From: Hyphomicrobiales bacterium
GTDB lineage: Bacteria > Pseudomonadota > Alphaproteobacteria > Rhizobiales > Xanthobacteraceae
Length of the DNA stretch: 64,000 bases
Assembly (NCBI GenBank): GCA_009377755.1
Contig: WHTM01000008.1
Span: 1-64,000 of the forward strand
Direction of reading: 5' to 3'
The notes beneath the pieces were generated by a model that saw only the letters and a program-made list of their open reading frames with translations, searched no databases and had not been told where the DNA came from. Positions 50,274-58,993 of the stretch are shown piece by piece (positions within the stretch are counted from its first letter, which is position 1; each line of letters opens with the position of its first letter). The position numbers were made by a program, and so were the translations under genes.

Positions 50274-50312
50274 TTGCCTTGGCGTGTGGCCTCCACCATT
50301 AGGTGACGCCAA

Positions 50313-50963
50313 ATGGGGGCCGAATTCGAGAAGAATGCGATCGCCAGGACCTACAGTCGCTGGGCGCCGATCTATGATTTCGTCTTCGGCAAGGTGTTTG
50401 AGCGGGGCCGCGCCGCGGCGGTGGACGCAGCGGAACGGATCGGCGGGCGAATCCTCGAGGTCGGCGTCGGCACCGGCATCTCGCTGCCGGGCTATTCCCG
50501 CACCAACCGCGTCGTCGGCCTCGATATTTCCGAGCCGATGCTGCGCAAGGCGCAGCAAAGGATTCACGCGCAAAGCCTCGATCATATCGACGGCCTGGCG
50601 GTGATGGACGCCGCGCGTCTCGCGTTCCCCGACAAGTCGTTCGACGTGGTCGTCGGGCAATATCTGATCACCGCCGTTCCCGATCCGGAGGCGACGCTCG
50701 ACGAATTCGCCCGCGTGCTCAGGCCGGGCGGGGAGATCGTGCTGGTCAATCATCTCGCGGCCGAGCGCGGAGCGCGCCGGCTGTTGGAGCAGGGTTTCGC
50801 ACCGGCCGCGCGCCGGCTCGGCTGGCAGCCGGATTTCGGCTGGGAGCGGCTGGCGCGCTGGGCGGAGCGTCGCAGCGACATCCGTCTGGTCGAACGTCGC
50901 CCCGTGCCGCCGCTCGATCATTTCAGTCTGATGCGGTTCGGCCGGATGGCCGCTCTACTATGA
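50313..50963 (+). CDS. pmtA: Phosphatidylethanolamine N-methyltransferase-type enzyme (PmtA)
   Basis: A 216-residue class I SAM methyltransferase. RTYSRWAPIYDFVFGKVFER is the PmtA-type start. ILEVGVGTGISLPGY is motif I, GLDISEPMLRKAQ motif II, and VVGQYLITAVPDPEATLDEF with LRPGGEIVLVNHL the later motifs. PmtA methylates phosphatidylethanolamine towards phosphatidylcholine at the inner membrane. Some similar enzymes methylate other substrates, so the substrate is probable rather than proven. Confidence 0.82.
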   Translation: MGAEFEKNAIARTYSRWAPIYDFVFGKVFERGRAAAVDAAERIGGRILEVGVGTGISLPGYSRTNRVVGLDISEPMLRKAQQRIHAQSLDHIDGLAVMDAARLAFPDKSFDVVVGQYLITAVPDPEATLDEFARVLRPGGEIVLVNHLAAERGARRLLEQGFAPAARRLGWQPDFGWERLARWAERRSDIRLVERRPVPPLDHFSLMRFGRMAALL

Positions 50964-51097
50964 CAGTTTTATGACAACAATTGCGCCGATGAAGCTGCTA
51001 TCATCTTGCGCAGGTTCATCGGCATGATTTCAGATCGTTCGATCGTGCCGTCGCACGTGCCATGTCCCCGTCATTGTTGCGTTGACGCTGATTCACC

Positions 51098-52660
51098 ATG
51101 CAGGCGTTCTCGCGTGAGATAGAGCTCAAGCTCGTGTTCGATCCTGCGGACGCAGGACGGCTCAAGCGTCACCTCGGGCGGACGTTCGGGCGCCAGGCCC
51201 GACCGCGGCAGACGCTGGTTTCGGTCTATTTCGATACGCCGGATCTTCGGCTGCACGAAGCCGGCATCTCGTTGCGCGTCCGCCGGATCGGGCGGGGCAT
51301 GGTCCAGACCATCAAATCGGTCAATGGCGCCGCCGCGGGCCTGTTCGATCGCGGCGAATGGGAACAGCCGATCAACAGGGCGCAGCCGGACCTGACGGCC
51401 GTGCAGGACACGCCGCTCGCGCCGCTGCTCAACGGCCGCGGTCCCGAGGCGCTGCGGCCGGTGTTCGAGACGCGCGTCCGCCGCGCGGTCTATCAGGTCG
51501 CCGCCGAGGAATCGGTCATTGCCATCGCCTTCGACGAAGGTGACGTTGATACCGGACAAGACTGCGCGCCGGTGTCCGAGCTGGAATTCGAACTGCTGAG
51601 CGGCGAATCGGCCGAATTGTTCCGTCTTGCGCGCACGCTGACGGGGGTCGTGCCGCTGCGCTTTGCGGTTCAGAGCAAATCCGATCGCGGCTATGCGCTG
51701 ATGGAGGGTGAGCCGCATCCCGTCGCCTGGGCCTCCGAAGTGCATCTCGATCCGGCGATGAGCTGCGCCGATGCGTTCCGGGTCATCGCCCACAACGGGC
51801 TGCGCCAGCTTGCCGCCAACGAGCCGGCGGTGCGCGAGGGTCGACCGAACGCGCTGCATCAGATGCGAATCGGGCTGCGCCGCGCGCGCGCCGCCATGTC
51901 CCTGTTCCGCGATATCGTCGGCGATTCGGAACACGATCGGATCAAGGCCGGCTTGAAATGGCTCGCCGGTACGCTTGGACCGGCACGCGATCTAGACGTC
52001 TTCATGGCCGATGTGCTGGTTCCGTTGCGGACCGAGCATCCCGACCACCCCGGGCTCGCCGACATTTGCCACGACATCGAAGTGCGCCGCCTGCGCGCCT
52101 ATGCGGATGCGGTGGCGGCGTGCTGCTCGGATCGCTACCAAGCCGTGCTGCTCGACACCATGGAATGGATCGAGAGCGGTCCGTGGCGCACCGGCGACGA
52201 TCCGCTGCTGCGCACAAGGCGCGAACAGGCGATCACGGCGCTCGCCGGCGACGAGCTCGCCCGCCGGCGCCGCAAGATCATCAAGGGGGGCAGGAGCCTG
52301 CGCGATTGCAGCCCCGAGAAACGCCACGAGCTGCGCATTCGCGGGAAGAAGCTTCGTTATGCGACCGAATTCTTCGCCGACGCGTTTCCGGGCAAGCGCA
52401 ATACGCGGCGGCGCAACGCGGTGCTGGCGGCGTTGAAGGATTTGCAGGAGGCGCTCGGCGGCCTCAACGATATTGCCACGCGCGAGCAGCTTGCCGAGAA
52501 GATTGCCGCCGAGGGGCGTGGCGACGAGCAGGCGGCGCGCAAGCGCGCTTTCGCAGCCGGCATGATCGTCGGCCGGCAACACGCCCGGCATGCGGAACTG
52601 CTGGCTGCGGCCGAGCGGGCCTATGCCAACATTGCAGACGGCAAGGCCTACTGGAGCTGA
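51098..52660 (+). CDS. CYTH and CHAD domain protein (polyphosphate-related)
   Basis: Encodes 520 residues. An N-terminal CYTH tunnel domain with the EIELKLVF (ExExK) signature, VSVYFDTPDLRLHEAGISLR, QTIKSV and SDRGYALMEG. The C-terminal CHAD helical domain has LHQMRIGLRRARAAMSLFRD, GPARDLDVFMADVL and KRHELRIRGKKLRYATEFFA. CYTH domains bind or hydrolyse triphosphates; CHAD binds polyphosphate. The fusion is common and probably acts in polyphosphate or triphosphate metabolism. Only 21 bases separate its end from the next frame, but the UbiD start lies 160 bases further on. Confidence 0.92.
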   Translation: MQAFSREIELKLVFDPADAGRLKRHLGRTFGRQARPRQTLVSVYFDTPDLRLHEAGISLRVRRIGRGMVQTIKSVNGAAAGLFDRGEWEQPINRAQPDLTAVQDTPLAPLLNGRGPEALRPVFETRVRRAVYQVAAEESVIAIAFDEGDVDTGQDCAPVSELEFELLSGESAELFRLARTLTGVVPLRFAVQSKSDRGYALMEGEPHPVAWASEVHLDPAMSCADAFRVIAHNGLRQLAANEPAVREGRPNALHQMRIGLRRARAAMSLFRDIVGDSEHDRIKAGLKWLAGTLGPARDLDVFMADVLVPLRTEHPDHPGLADICHDIEVRRLRAYADAVAACCSDRYQAVLLDTMEWIESGPWRTGDDPLLRTRREQAITALAGDELARRRRKIIKGGRSLRDCSPEKRHELRIRGKKLRYATEFFADAFPGKRNTRRRNAVLAALKDLQEALGGLNDIATREQLAEKIAAEGRGDEQAARKRAFAAGMIVGRQHARHAELLAAAERAYANIADGKAYWS

Positions 52661-52822
52661 ATGGCTGGCCGAGACGGACACGGTCGGCTTCGTGACCGGG
52701 GCGGGGTTGTCCGCCGCCGACCAAAAAAGATTTTGCTCCAGAACGCGCAGGCGCTATTTGGGACCGACGCGCCGATGCCCGCGCACTCCGCCGTACCACG
52801 TATATCATGGGAGACCGCCGCA

Positions 52823-54364
52823 ATGTCCGCCGCCGACACCGAACGATTCCACCTGCGCCGATATGTCGACCGGCTGGTGCAGATGGGCGAATGCGAGGTC
52901 CACGACCAGCCGATCGACCTGGTCGATGTGGCGGAGAAGCTCGACGGCAATCCCAAGGCCGTACTGTTCCGCGCGGCGGGCCCCGAGCGCGCGGAGCTTT
53001 GCGGCAACGTCATGGGCTCGCGGCGGCGGCTGGCGATGGCGCTCGACACCGACGAGCAGGGCCTACTGGGGGAACTGAATAAGCGGCTGACCAGGCCTAT
53101 CCCGCCTGTGGAAATTCATGCGGACGCCGCTCCCGTGCAGCAGGTGGTGAAGACCGGCGACGACGCCGATCTCTGCGCGCTGCCGGCGCATCTGCAGCAC
53201 GGCGAGGACGGCGCGCCGTACATTTCGGCGAGCCTCGATTTCGCGAAGTTTGCCAACGGCCACACCAACGTCGGCTGCCGCCGCATCATGCTGCGCGGCC
53301 CGCGCTGGGCCGGCATCGACCTGATCGCGCCGAGCGACCTGCGCGCCATCTATATGGAATCGATAGCGCGCAAGCAGCCGCTGCCGGTCGCCTACGTGGT
53401 CGGCACCCATCCCGCCGACTACATGGCGGCCATGTTCGCGATTCCCGGCGTCGATGAGCTCGAAGTCGTCGGAGCGGTGCGCGGTGCGCCGGTGCCGCTG
53501 GTGAAGTGCGTCACCAACGACGTGCGCGTGCCGGCGGACGCCGAATACGTGCTGGAAGGATACCTCGACCCGCGCGGCCACACCGAGCCGGAGGGCCCCT
53601 ACGGCGAGTACGTCGGCTACTACGGCATCGTGAAGCGCAATCCGCTGTTCCATCTCACCGCCATCACGCACCGCAAGGACGCGCTGTTCCAGACCGCGAC
53701 CATCGGCGGCCGTCAGCTCGGCTACACCGACACCGCGCAGCTCACCGCGGTGAAGACCGAGACCGCGGTGTGGTCCTCGCTGCGCTTCGCGATCCGCGAG
53801 CCGATCGCGGTCTGCGCCACGCCGACCTCAGGCGGCATGTATAATGTCCGGGTGTCGATGAAGCAGCGCTATCCCGGCGAGCCGCGCAATGCGCTCGCCG
53901 CGGTGTTCGGTTCCATGGGTGAGGCGAAGCACGTCTTCATCTTCGACGAGGACATCGACGTGTTCTCGGACGAGCAATGCGACTGGGCGTTCGCGACTCG
54001 CTTCCAGGGCGACCGCGACCTTCTGAGCGGTACGGGCTTCCGCACTGTGCCGCTCGACCCGTCATTGGCAGGCAGCCGCACCGGCGCCAAAGTCGGCTTC
54101 GACTGCACCATTCCATTCGGCAAGATGAACGCGTTCGAGTTTTCGGTGCCGATGCCGCCGGTGCTGCCCGAGCGCGCGCGGAAGAATTCCGTGGTCGACG
54201 TCCTCGGCGAGGCGCCGGCGAGCTTCCAGGAACTGATGGCGTCGCTCGGCAGCCGCGACGGCCGCGACGTAGTACGCGAGCTCGACAAGCTCTACGCGCT
54301 CGATCGCCTCGGCCGCCTCGATAACGGCAAGTACATACTCAAGACGGAAACGCAGAAGCAATGA
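52823..54364 (+). CDS. UbiD-family prenylated-FMN decarboxylase
   Basis: Encodes 513 residues from the ATG at 52823. The longer frame from 52661 adds arginine-rich residues without homology. UbiD hallmarks: GDDADLCALPAHLQHGEDGA, YISASLDFAKFANGHTNVGC RR, TEPEGPYGEYVGYYG and VPADAEYVLEGYLDPRG, the last carrying the catalytic E-R-E type acidic residues. Such enzymes need prenylated FMN made by UbiX and decarboxylate or carboxylate aromatic or unsaturated acids. Its stop overlaps the next ATG (ATGA), so it is made together with a molybdenum hydroxylase subunit. No ubiX-like gene is visible here. Confidence 0.9.
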   Translation: MSAADTERFHLRRYVDRLVQMGECEVHDQPIDLVDVAEKLDGNPKAVLFRAAGPERAELCGNVMGSRRRLAMALDTDEQGLLGELNKRLTRPIPPVEIHADAAPVQQVVKTGDDADLCALPAHLQHGEDGAPYISASLDFAKFANGHTNVGCRRIMLRGPRWAGIDLIAPSDLRAIYMESIARKQPLPVAYVVGTHPADYMAAMFAIPGVDELEVVGAVRGAPVPLVKCVTNDVRVPADAEYVLEGYLDPRGHTEPEGPYGEYVGYYGIVKRNPLFHLTAITHRKDALFQTATIGGRQLGYTDTAQLTAVKTETAVWSSLRFAIREPIAVCATPTSGGMYNVRVSMKQRYPGEPRNALAAVFGSMGEAKHVFIFDEDIDVFSDEQCDWAFATRFQGDRDLLSGTGFRTVPLDPSLAGSRTGAKVGFDCTIPFGKMNAFEFSVPMPPVLPERARKNSVVDVLGEAPASFQELMASLGSRDGRDVVRELDKLYALDRLGRLDNGKYILKTETQKQ

Positions 54365-56676
54365 AGAACGGCATCGGCCAGCCGGTTCAGCGCAAGGAGG
54401 ACTTGCGCCTGATCACCGGCCGCGGCGAGTTCAGCGACGATCTCAACCTCCCTAATCAAGCGCATGCGGTGATCCTGCGCTCGCCGCACGGCCACGCTCG
54501 CGTCAGGAGCATCGACGTCGAGGCGGCGCGCGCGGCGCCCGGCGTGCTTACCGTCCTCACCGGCCGCGACTACGTCGAAGAGGGGCTGAAACCCATCCCC
54601 AACAACCCGCTGCCGCCGGACCTGCCGATGGGCAACCGTGACGGCTCGCGGATCATCGTGCCGCCCGACTATCCGCTCGCGGTCGACCGGGTGCGGCACG
54701 TCGGTGAGGGCATCGCGTTGGTCATTGCCGAGACGCGGATGCAGGCGCAGGACGCCGCCGAGCTGATTCACGTCGACTACGACGTGCTCCCGGCCGTCGT
54801 CGACGTGAAGGGCGCCACCGCCAAGGGTGCGGTCTCGGTCTGGGATGACGTGCCGGCAAACCTCATGGTCGACGGCGAGCGCGGCGACAAAGCCGCTACC
54901 GATGCCGCGTTTGCCAAGGCCACGCACGTCACGCGCCTCGAGATCAAGAACAACCGGGTCACCGGCCTGCCGATGGAGCCGCCCGCCTGCGTCGGCGACT
55001 ACGATGCGGCGAGCGGGCGCATGACACTGCATGTCGGCAGCCAGGGCATCCTAATCCAGAAGCGGGCGCTCGCCGGCGTGTTCGGCGTCGACGGCGACAA
55101 GATGCGCGTCGTCACCCGCGACGTCGGCGGCGGCTTCGGCACGCGCAACCTGATCTATCGCGAGTCGGTGCTGATGGTTTGGGCAGCGCGCCGCGTCGGC
55201 CACCCCGTAAAATATCGCGCCGACCGCAGCGAGGCGTTCATCGCCGATCCGTACGGCCGCGACCTCACCAGCACGGTGGAGCTTGCGCTCGACGCCAAGG
55301 GGAAATTCCTCGGCCTTCGGACGCGCAACATCCAGAACACCGGCTCGCAAGCGATCCACCTGATCCCGCTGTTGCGCGGCTCGGCGGTGGCGAACGGCGT
55401 CTATGCGATCCCGGCGATCCACCTGCACCTGCAGGCGGTGTTCACCAACACCACGCCGACCTCGACCTACCGCGGCGCCGGGCGCCCCGAGTCGATCTTC
55501 ATGATCGAGCGGCTGATCGACACCGCGGCGGAGGAGATGGGCATCGACCGCATCAAACTGAGGCGCATGAACTTCATCCGGCCGAAGATGCTTCCCTTCA
55601 TCAATTCGGTGAAGACGTGCTACGACAGCGGCGAGTTCGACGCCAACATGATGCGTGCGCTCGCCATGATCGACGCCAAAGGTTTTTCCGCGCGACGCCG
55701 GGAAGCGCGCAAGCGCGGCAAGCGTCGCGGCATCGGCTTCGGCAACTACATCGAGACCGCGACCGGCATTCCGCCCGAGCGCGCGGTGATCAAGGTCAAG
55801 CCCGGCGGCGTCGACATCACACTCGGCACGCAGGCGAGCGGGCAGGGGCACGAGACCATGTTCGCGCAGATGATCGTCGACATGCTCGGCGCGCCGTTCG
55901 GGCAGGTGCATCTCATCCACGGCGACAGCGACATCGTGACGATGGGCTCGGGCTCGCATTCCTGCCGCTCGATGCGGCTCGGCGGGCTGCTGCTCGGGCG
56001 CGCTTCCGCCGAAATCGTCGAGAAGGGCAAGACGCTCGCGGCGCGCGCGCTGCAGGCGGGCAAGGACGCCATCGAATTCGCCGATGGACGCTTCCGCGTC
56101 GCCGGCACGGAGCGCTCGATCGGCCTGATGGAGGTGGCGGGGCTGGCGCCGGAGCTGTCGGCACCAGAACCGGTGACGCTCGACGCGTCGGCCGAGATCA
56201 CCAGCATGCTGCCGACCTTTCCGAACGGCTGCCATGCCTGCGAGGTCGAGGTGGACCCGGAAACGGGAGCGGTGGCCCTCATCCGCTACGTGGCGGTGGA
56301 CGACGTTGGGCGCGTGCTCAATCCGCTGCTGCTCGACGGGCAGATGCACGGCAGCACGGCGCAGGGTGTCGGCCAGGCGTTGCTCGAGGACTGCGTCTAC
56401 GAGGAAGGCTCGGGCCAGCTCCTGAGCGGCTCGTTCATGGACTATGCGATCCCGCGCGCGCGCATGTTTCCCTCATTCAAGGTCGAGAACAACGAGGTGC
56501 TGGCGCCCAACAACCCGCTCGGCGTCAAGGGCGGCGGCGAGGGCGGAACCACCGGCGCGCCGCCGGCGGTGATCAATGCCATCGTCGACGCATTGCGCGA
56601 ATTTGGCGTGCGCGAAGTGGCGATGCCGGCCACGCCGCAACGGGTGTGGATGGCGATACGGGAAGCGCGGGGGTAG
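54361..56676 (+). CDS. Molybdenum hydroxylase large subunit (XDH/CoxL family), orphan
   Basis: Encodes 771 residues. RKEDLRLITGRGEFSDDLNL is the usual start; DVGGGFGTRNLIYRESV and STYRGAGRPESIF are cofactor loops; TQASGQGHETMFAQ and the active-site Glu in GVKGGGEGGTTGAPPAVINA complete the site. YRGAGRPE rather than AYRCSFR excludes true CO dehydrogenase. The family hydroxylates aromatic or heterocyclic substrates and needs an Fe-S subunit and usually an FAD subunit. Neither lies next to it; the only such gene in the window is xdhA, 43 kb away. Coupled by ATGA to the UbiD gene. Confidence 0.9.
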   Translation: MKNGIGQPVQRKEDLRLITGRGEFSDDLNLPNQAHAVILRSPHGHARVRSIDVEAARAAPGVLTVLTGRDYVEEGLKPIPNNPLPPDLPMGNRDGSRIIVPPDYPLAVDRVRHVGEGIALVIAETRMQAQDAAELIHVDYDVLPAVVDVKGATAKGAVSVWDDVPANLMVDGERGDKAATDAAFAKATHVTRLEIKNNRVTGLPMEPPACVGDYDAASGRMTLHVGSQGILIQKRALAGVFGVDGDKMRVVTRDVGGGFGTRNLIYRESVLMVWAARRVGHPVKYRADRSEAFIADPYGRDLTSTVELALDAKGKFLGLRTRNIQNTGSQAIHLIPLLRGSAVANGVYAIPAIHLHLQAVFTNTTPTSTYRGAGRPESIFMIERLIDTAAEEMGIDRIKLRRMNFIRPKMLPFINSVKTCYDSGEFDANMMRALAMIDAKGFSARRREARKRGKRRGIGFGNYIETATGIPPERAVIKVKPGGVDITLGTQASGQGHETMFAQMIVDMLGAPFGQVHLIHGDSDIVTMGSGSHSCRSMRLGGLLLGRASAEIVEKGKTLAARALQAGKDAIEFADGRFRVAGTERSIGLMEVAGLAPELSAPEPVTLDASAEITSMLPTFPNGCHACEVEVDPETGAVALIRYVAVDDVGRVLNPLLLDGQMHGSTAQGVGQALLEDCVYEEGSGQLLSGSFMDYAIPRARMFPSFKVENNEVLAPNNPLGVKGGGEGGTTGAPPAVINAIVDALREFGVREVAMPATPQRVWMAIREARG

Positions 56677-56686
56677 CCAGCTCCGC

Positions 56687-56786
56687 CCTCATCCTGAGGA
56701 GGCGCGATAGCGCCGCCTCGAAGGATGGCAACACGTGCCGCCCATGGTTCGAGACGCGCCCTGCGGGCGCGCTCCTCACCATGAGG
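56687..56786. repeat. Palindromic repeat family R3 (CATCCTGAGG), copy 1
   Basis: CCTCATCCTGAGGAGGCGCG and CCTCGAAGGATGG face GGTTCGAGACGCGCCCTGCG and CTCCTCACCATGAGG: two nested dyads with GCGCGATAGCGC-like small loops. Found again at 58889 and 59843. A common intergenic element in Bradyrhizobium-like genomes. Confidence 0.75.
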
Positions 56787-56797
56787 CCGAAGAGACC

Positions 56798-57913
56798 TCA
56801 AATCGATATCCCTATCACCTTCGCGGCATTGGCGCCGAGGATGCCGTCCTGGTCCTTCTTGGAAATCCGCTTGGCGCGGCGCACGTATTCCACCGGCTTC
56901 TTCTCCGCGAAAGGATAGTCGGTCGCGAGCATGATGCGGCTCGTCGGCACTTTGCTGGCGAGGAAGTCGAGCATGTCGGGATTGAACATCACCGTTTCGT
57001 AGAAGAATCGCGGCAGGTAGCTTGAGATATCGCCTTTCAGATGCGGAGTGTGGCCGTTGCGATAATTGTTGTCGAAGCGGCCGGTGTAGAATGGTAGGAA
57101 GCCGCCGCCGTGCGCCACGAGAATCTTCACCTTCGGATAGGCGTCCATGATCCCTTCATAGATCAGTGACAGCATGGCGAAGGCTTCTTCCAGCGGTTGG
57201 CCGAGCGTGATCAGTAGACGGTGCTTGCGCATGCGCGGGTCGGGGCTGCCGGCGGGATGAATGAAGACGGTTGCGCCGAGCCGCTCGGCCTTGGCCCAGA
57301 ACGGACGGAACCGCTCCTCGCCGAGCTCGTGGCCGTTGACGAGGGAGCCGATGATCACCCCCTTGAGGCCGAGGGCGCGCACGCAGCGCTCCAGCTCCTG
57401 CGCCGCCAGATTGGCATCCTGCATCGGCACCGAGCCGAGACCGATGAGGCGGTCGGGATGCGCGGCGACCGCGTCGGCGACGCGGTCGTTGCCGAGGCGC
57501 TCCATCTCCAGGGCCTTCTCCGGCTCGGCAAAATAGACGCATTGCTGCAGGATGCTCGGGCTGATCACCTGGATGTCGACGCCCATGGCGTCCATGTCCT
57601 TGAGCCGCTGCGCGGGGTCGGTCATGCACTTATAGGCGAAATCGTATATTCCGCCGGGCGCGCCGCCGGTGCCGACCGAGCGCGCAAACAATGACGCGGA
57701 TTGGGCAAAGTTGACCAATTCCGCCACCGCGATGTGCGAATGCACGTCGATGACGGTGGGCTTCGGCGTCGGGCCCCGCGGGCGCGTTTTTTTGGTTGCC
57801 CGTCTGGTTGCGTTGGCTCGCACGCCCGCCGTCTTCCCGGCAGCCTTCCTGGCCGCCTTCTTAGCAATCTTCTTCGCGCTCTTCTTTGCTCTCTTCCCGA
57901 TCGATTTGGCCAC
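56798..57913 (-). CDS. ACMSD-like amidohydrolase with a histone-H1-like N-terminal tail
   Basis: Encodes 371 residues. The first 52 residues contain 13 Lys and 7 Arg, no acidic residue, and AKKxAKKxARKA-type repeats like bacterial histone-H1-like proteins. From residue 54 it is a standard amidohydrolase_2 barrel: VIDVHSHIAV (His58, His60), FIHPAGSPDPRM, KILVAHGGGFLPFYTGRFDN and MLATDYPFAEKKP. These resemble aminocarboxymuconate-semialdehyde decarboxylase and gamma-resorcylate decarboxylase relatives. The GTG start is preceded by GGGAGG at seven bases, so the tail is really translated. It sits 27 bases from the hydroxyacyl-CoA dehydrogenase gene and probably shares its transcript. Confidence 0.85.
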   Translation of the reverse strand: MAKSIGKRAKKSAKKIAKKAARKAAGKTAGVRANATRRATKKTRPRGPTPKPTVIDVHSHIAVAELVNFAQSASLFARSVGTGGAPGGIYDFAYKCMTDPAQRLKDMDAMGVDIQVISPSILQQCVYFAEPEKALEMERLGNDRVADAVAAHPDRLIGLGSVPMQDANLAAQELERCVRALGLKGVIIGSLVNGHELGEERFRPFWAKAERLGATVFIHPAGSPDPRMRKHRLLITLGQPLEEAFAMLSLIYEGIMDAYPKVKILVAHGGGFLPFYTGRFDNNYRNGHTPHLKGDISSYLPRFFYETVMFNPDMLDFLASKVPTSRIMLATDYPFAEKKPVEYVRRAKRISKKDQDGILGANAAKVIGISI

Positions 57914-57940
57914 GGCGTCCTCCCTGTCGATACCGAAACG

Positions 57941-58870
57941 TCATTGCCGGCTGCGGGCCGCTTTGCTTCGCGTCTTCGCCTGCGCGGCAAGATGCCGGCT
58001 CAGCCGCTCGCGTACCGCTGCGGCCTGTTCCGGCGTCCAGGTGCGGAACCCTTCGCCCGCGCGCATGCCGATCTTGCCTTGCGCCACCTTCTCGCGCAGC
58101 AGCGGATGCGGTTCCGTGCTGCGGTCGAGATGCTGGAGCAGCGTCTCGTGGATGTCGAGGGTCAGATCGAGCCCGACCAGATCCGACTGCTCCAGCGTGC
58201 CGAGCACCGCGAGCCGCGCGCCGAATCCATCCTTGATCACGGTGTCGATGGTCTCGGCATCGGCGACGCCGTCGGCCAGCATCGCGATCGCCTCGCGCTT
58301 CAAGGCATGCTGCAACCGGTTGCCGATGAAGCCGGGAATGTCGCGCCGCACATGCACCGGACTGCGCCCGGCGTCGCGCAGGAGTGCCATGGTCCTGGCG
58401 ACCACATCACCGCTTGTCCATTCGGTCTGGATTACCTCCACCAGCGGCACGAGGTGCGGGGGGTTCCAGAAATGCGTCCCGACGACGCGGTCGCGATGCT
58501 GGAGGTGACGGCCGATCTCGGTCGAGGGGAGGGCGGAGCTGTTGCTGGCGAGGATCGTCGTGGGCTTCGTCAGGGATTCCAGCTCGGCGAAAATCTGCTG
58601 CTTCAGCGGCAGCCTTTCCGGCGCCGCCTCGAAGACGACATCGGCGCTGGTGACGGCGCTGGCGAGCTGACCGTGCACCGAGATGCGCGTAAGATGTGCG
58701 GGATCGTCTTCCAGGAGATCGGCGATCTCTTTCACGCGCTGCGGAATGCTCGCGCGGATTTCGGACGAGGGTTCGTAGATGCGTATGTCATGCCCGGCCA
58801 TGGCCAAGAGATAGCCGATGCCGTGTCCCATCAATCCGCCGCCGACAACGCCGATGTTCATTGTGTTCAT
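57941..58870 (-). CDS. 3-hydroxyacyl-CoA dehydrogenase family protein
   Basis: Encodes 309 residues. Rossmann motif NIGVVGGGLMGHGIGYLLAM, NADH-side SADVVFEAAPERLPLKQQIF, catalytic serine region ILASNSSALPSTEIG, catalytic His in VVGTHFWNPPHLVPLVEVI and RDIPGFIGNRLQHALKREAI. It oxidises 3-hydroxyacyl-CoA or a related hydroxy acid using NAD. The C-terminal domain is present, with an Arg/Lys-rich last ten residues. Start at 58870; an ATG at 58861 is equally good. Second gene of the minus-strand group. Confidence 0.88.
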   Translation of the reverse strand: MNTMNIGVVGGGLMGHGIGYLLAMAGHDIRIYEPSSEIRASIPQRVKEIADLLEDDPAHLTRISVHGQLASAVTSADVVFEAAPERLPLKQQIFAELESLTKPTTILASNSSALPSTEIGRHLQHRDRVVGTHFWNPPHLVPLVEVIQTEWTSGDVVARTMALLRDAGRSPVHVRRDIPGFIGNRLQHALKREAIAMLADGVADAETIDTVIKDGFGARLAVLGTLEQSDLVGLDLTLDIHETLLQHLDRSTEPHPLLREKVAQGKIGMRAGEGFRTWTPEQAAAVRERLSRHLAAQAKTRSKAARSRQ

Positions 58871-58888
58871 TGGCTCAGCTTTCCTAGG

Positions 58889-58992
58889 CGTCATCCTGAG
58901 GTGCCCGGCGAAGCCGGGCCTCGAAGGATGGCCGCCAGCGCCGTCGCCCTTCGAGGCTCGGCAGCTTTGCTGCCTCGCACCTCAGGGTGACG
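58889..58992. repeat. Palindromic repeat family R3, copy 2
   Basis: GCGTCATCCTGAGGTGCCCG leads to CCTCGAAGGATGG, then CCCTTCGAGGCTCGGCAGC and CCTCAGGGTGACGG. Outer and inner arms are clear. It lies between two minus-strand genes. Confidence 0.8.
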
Positions 58993-58993
58993 G

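Noticed and set aside
54361-56676. Carbon monoxide dehydrogenase large subunit
   Set aside because: The active-site loop reads YRGAGRPE instead of the AYRCSFR of true CO dehydrogenase, and coxM/coxS are absent.
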